Shown here: positions 12,391-14,043 of the stretch, in pieces
Position numbering within the stretch: the stretch's first letter is position 1
How the letters are laid out: each line of letters starts with the position of its first letter
Source: Actinobacteria bacterium UBA5182
GTDB taxonomy: Bacteria; Actinomycetota; UBA4738
DNA: 14,043 bases
Direction of reading: 5' to 3'
Assembly: GCA_002413185.1 (NCBI GenBank)
Contig: DHWM01000045.1
Location: forward strand, 1-14,043
Notes under the pieces: model-generated
Told to the model about the DNA's origin: nothing
Seen by the model: only the letters and a program-made list of their open reading frames with translations
The model's database searches: none
Made by a program: the position numbers and the translations under genes

Positions 12391-13725
12391 TCAGGGTGCG
12401 ATGTTCTGGTTGAGGTGGAACGCGTTGTCGGGGTCATAGCGGCGCTTGACCTCGACCAGCCGGTCGTAGTTCGGCCCGTACGCGGCGCGCACGGCGTCGA
12501 TGGGTTCGTCGTCGCCCAGGTAGTTCACGTAGCGACGCACCGCCTGGTGCGGCTCGATCGCCGAGTACAGCTCTCGGGTCCACGCGATGTTCTCGTCCGT
12601 GGCCATCGGGTCCATCCACTCGGAGGTGATGACGAGGTCGTATCCCGGATCCCGGTGCGGCACGGCAGTATCCGTCACGCCGACCCTGGTTACCGCGCCG
12701 TGGAAGTGCTCGAGCACCATCGCGGACATCGGCGACGGGCACACGGCGAAGCGCTCCGCCAGCGTGTCGAACAGGCCGTCGTCGAGCCCCGCGAGGAAGC
12801 TCGACTTCCAGTAGTTGAGCGCTCCTTTCGGGTACCCGTCGTCGAGCATCGTGTTGAGCACGGGGTACGGCATCGGGCCGACCTGGACTACCGCCGGCGA
12901 GCCGAACCCTATGATGGGTGCCAGGTCTACCTCTGCCTGCTCGGGGCTCCCTGTATGGCCGACGACGAGTGCCGCGAGCGGCACGCCCGAGCCGTCTGGG
13001 GCGTGCACGAGGCTGGCGAAGATGCTGAGGTCATCTGAAAGCGAGGCCGTGACGTCTCGGTAGAACCGCAGCACGTCGCCCGCGGCTTCGAACGGATGCG
13101 CGATGAGCCCACCGACCAGATCGGTGAGCGGGTGAAGCCGGTAGGTGAACGAGGCTGCGACGCCGAAGTTGCCCCCGCCGCCCCGCAGCCCCCAGAACAG
13201 GTCGGGTTCCTCGTCCTCGCTCGCCGTGATCACGCGTCCGTCGGCCGTGACGAGCTCCACCTGGAGCAGGTTGTCCACAGAGAGCCCGAACTTCGCCATG
13301 AGCCACCCGAAGCCGCCGCCGAGGGTGAGCCCCGCGATGCCGGTCGTGGAGATCACCCCTCCGGTCGTCGCGAGCCCGTGACGGTGAGCCGCGTCGTTGA
13401 GCTCGCCCCACGTGACCCCGCCGCCGGCACGTACGGTCAGGGTTGCCGGATCGACCTCGACTCCTCTCAACAGCGAGAGGTCGATCATCACGCCGCCTTC
13501 GGTGGTGGCCCGGCCGGCCACGTTGTGCCCGCCGCCCTTCACCGCGATCTCGAGCCCCTGCTCGCGCGCGTGCCGGATCGCCGCGGCGATGTCGGCGGTG
13601 CCCCGGCACCTCGCGATCAGCGCGGGGTGCTTGTTGATCAAGCCGTTGTGAACCAAGCGGGCGTCGTCGTAACCCTCGTCGCTGGCCGTGAGCAGCTCGC
13701 CCTCGAAGCCCTCGAACCCCTCCAT
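12391..13725 (-). CDS. FAD-linked oxidoreductase, berberine-bridge-enzyme type
   Basis: Predicted 444-aa flavoenzyme of the PCMH/BBE class. The FAD-binding domain covers about 30-200: V-K-G-G-G-H-N-V-A-G (62-71) with His67 placed for covalent flavin linkage, then T-T-G-I-A-G-L-T-L-G-G-G-F-G-W-L (127-142), and L-R-G-G-G-G-N-F-G-V (180-189). The Cys that makes the second flavin bond in bicovalent members is absent (S-T-T-G here), so a single His link is expected. The BBE tail is intact at the C-terminus (Y-D-P-x-N-x-F...N-Q-N-I-x-P). No signal peptide is present. ATG 13725 has GGGGGAGG 6 nt upstream. Family members oxidise sugars, alkaloids or polyketides with O2; the substrate is unknown. It starts 30 nt after the upstream gene's stop, so they may share a transcript. 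Confidence 0.93.
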   Translation of the reverse strand: MEGFEGFEGELLTASDEGYDDARLVHNGLINKHPALIARCRGTADIAAAIRHAREQGLEIAVKGGGHNVAGRATTEGGVMIDLSLLRGVEVDPATLTVRAGGGVTWGELNDAAHRHGLATTGGVISTTGIAGLTLGGGFGWLMAKFGLSVDNLLQVELVTADGRVITASEDEEPDLFWGLRGGGGNFGVAASFTYRLHPLTDLVGGLIAHPFEAAGDVLRFYRDVTASLSDDLSIFASLVHAPDGSGVPLAALVVGHTGSPEQAEVDLAPIIGFGSPAVVQVGPMPYPVLNTMLDDGYPKGALNYWKSSFLAGLDDGLFDTLAERFAVCPSPMSAMVLEHFHGAVTRVGVTDTAVPHRDPGYDLVITSEWMDPMATDENIAWTRELYSAIEPHQAVRRYVNYLGDDEPIDAVRAAYGPNYDRLVEVKRRYDPDNAFHLNQNIAP

Positions 13726-13755
13726 CGCGGACCTCCCCCGGTTGAGACCCGCAGT

Positions 13756-14043
13756 CTATACGGGGGCGGCGTCGCGGATGAAGGCGGTCGCGCCGCAGCT
13801 GGCGAGCATCTCGCGACCCCGGGACGCCGCTTCCGTCTCACCCGTCAGCTCGCCGAGGTCAAGCAACACCCGGCCCAGCTCCACCGGTCGGCCGAGTGCT
13901 CCGAATCGGTCGATGGAGACCCGGAGCAGCCGAGCATCGCTTTCCAGCAGCCCGTCCGCCCACGCGAGGAAGGCCAGCGCGGGGACGCTGGCGGTCGCGA
14001 GCCAGGCCAGCCTGGCACGGAACGGCGCGGCCTCGTCAAGGCG
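13756..14043 (-). CDS. C-terminal end of a helical-repeat protein (possible ATPase/regulator), cut by window edge
   Basis: This open frame enters from the window edge and stops at TAG 13758-13756. The last 95 residues are alternating amphipathic helices rich in Ala, Leu, Arg and Glu (R-F-G-A-L-G-R-P-V-E-L-G-R-V-L-L-D-L-G), ending M-L-A-S-C-G-A-T-A-F. Such TPR-like tails with a final C-G-A-T segment are common in large AfsR/LuxR-type ATPases and adenylate-cyclase-like regulators, which is a guess without the N-terminus. It precedes the FAD oxidoreductase on the same strand by 30 nt, so it may control or accompany it. Confidence 0.65.
   Translation of the reverse strand, partial: RLDEAAPFRARLAWLATASVPALAFLAWADGLLESDARLLRVSIDRFGALGRPVELGRVLLDLGELTGETEAASRGREMLASCGATAFIRDAAPV

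Noticed and set aside
12028..13038. A 336-codon plus-strand frame across the gap and the oxidoreductase
   Set aside because: The second half is antisense to a clear FAD oxidoreductase and the first half has no protein-like pattern.
1..14043. CRISPR array, tandem defence cluster or phage genes
   Set aside because: No regularly spaced direct repeats, Cas-like, toxin-antitoxin or phage structural sequences were seen.

Overview
The window is about 70% G+C, gene-dense, and uses many GTG/TTG starts and 4-nt start/stop overlaps. The proteins include secreted β-propellers, a CSLREAI-like β-helix protein and a small C-x4-C...C-x2-H protein of a kind I associate with actinobacterial genomes. Together these suggest a high-GC Gram-positive, most likely an uncultured Actinomycetota lineage. 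The taxonomic call is inference; there is no rRNA or marker gene here.

Region 1 (1-4747) is a β-propeller locus. On the minus strand a metallo-β-lactamase-fold hydrolase (MBL), a membrane-anchored β-propeller and a Kelch-type lipoprotein form a tightly coupled operon: TTGA overlap at 2253-2256, GTGA overlap at 1075-1078. Diverging from it across a 104-bp promoter region is a secreted eight-repeat PQQ-like propeller with a cysteine pair in seven of its repeats. One cytoplasmic enzyme beside three differently exported propellers is the best candidate here for an undescribed functional unit.

Region 2 (4751-7995) is read entirely on the minus strand. An enoyl-CoA hydratase, a class I methyltransferase and a hexapeptide-repeat acyltransferase sit in close order and look like one operon. 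They are followed by a C-terminal scrap of a GNAT acetyltransferase, then by two small putative zinc proteins that share an ATGA overlap and may have their own promoter with a 12-bp palindrome.

Region 3 (7996-9668) is a scar zone. It contains a perfect 13-bp-stem hairpin, a frameshifted and C-terminally truncated short-chain dehydrogenase, and a signal-peptide start with a strong Shine-Dalgarno sequence (SD) fused to the C-terminus of an IS630-type transposase. There is also a possible AIR-synthase-like remnant and an orphan start with a good SD.

Region 4 (9669-14043) holds a secreted right-handed β-helix protein, a 370-bp gene-free stretch of lower G+C with competing hairpins, a FAD-linked oxidoreductase of the berberine-bridge type on the minus strand, and upstream of it the C-terminus of a helical-repeat protein that runs off the window edge.
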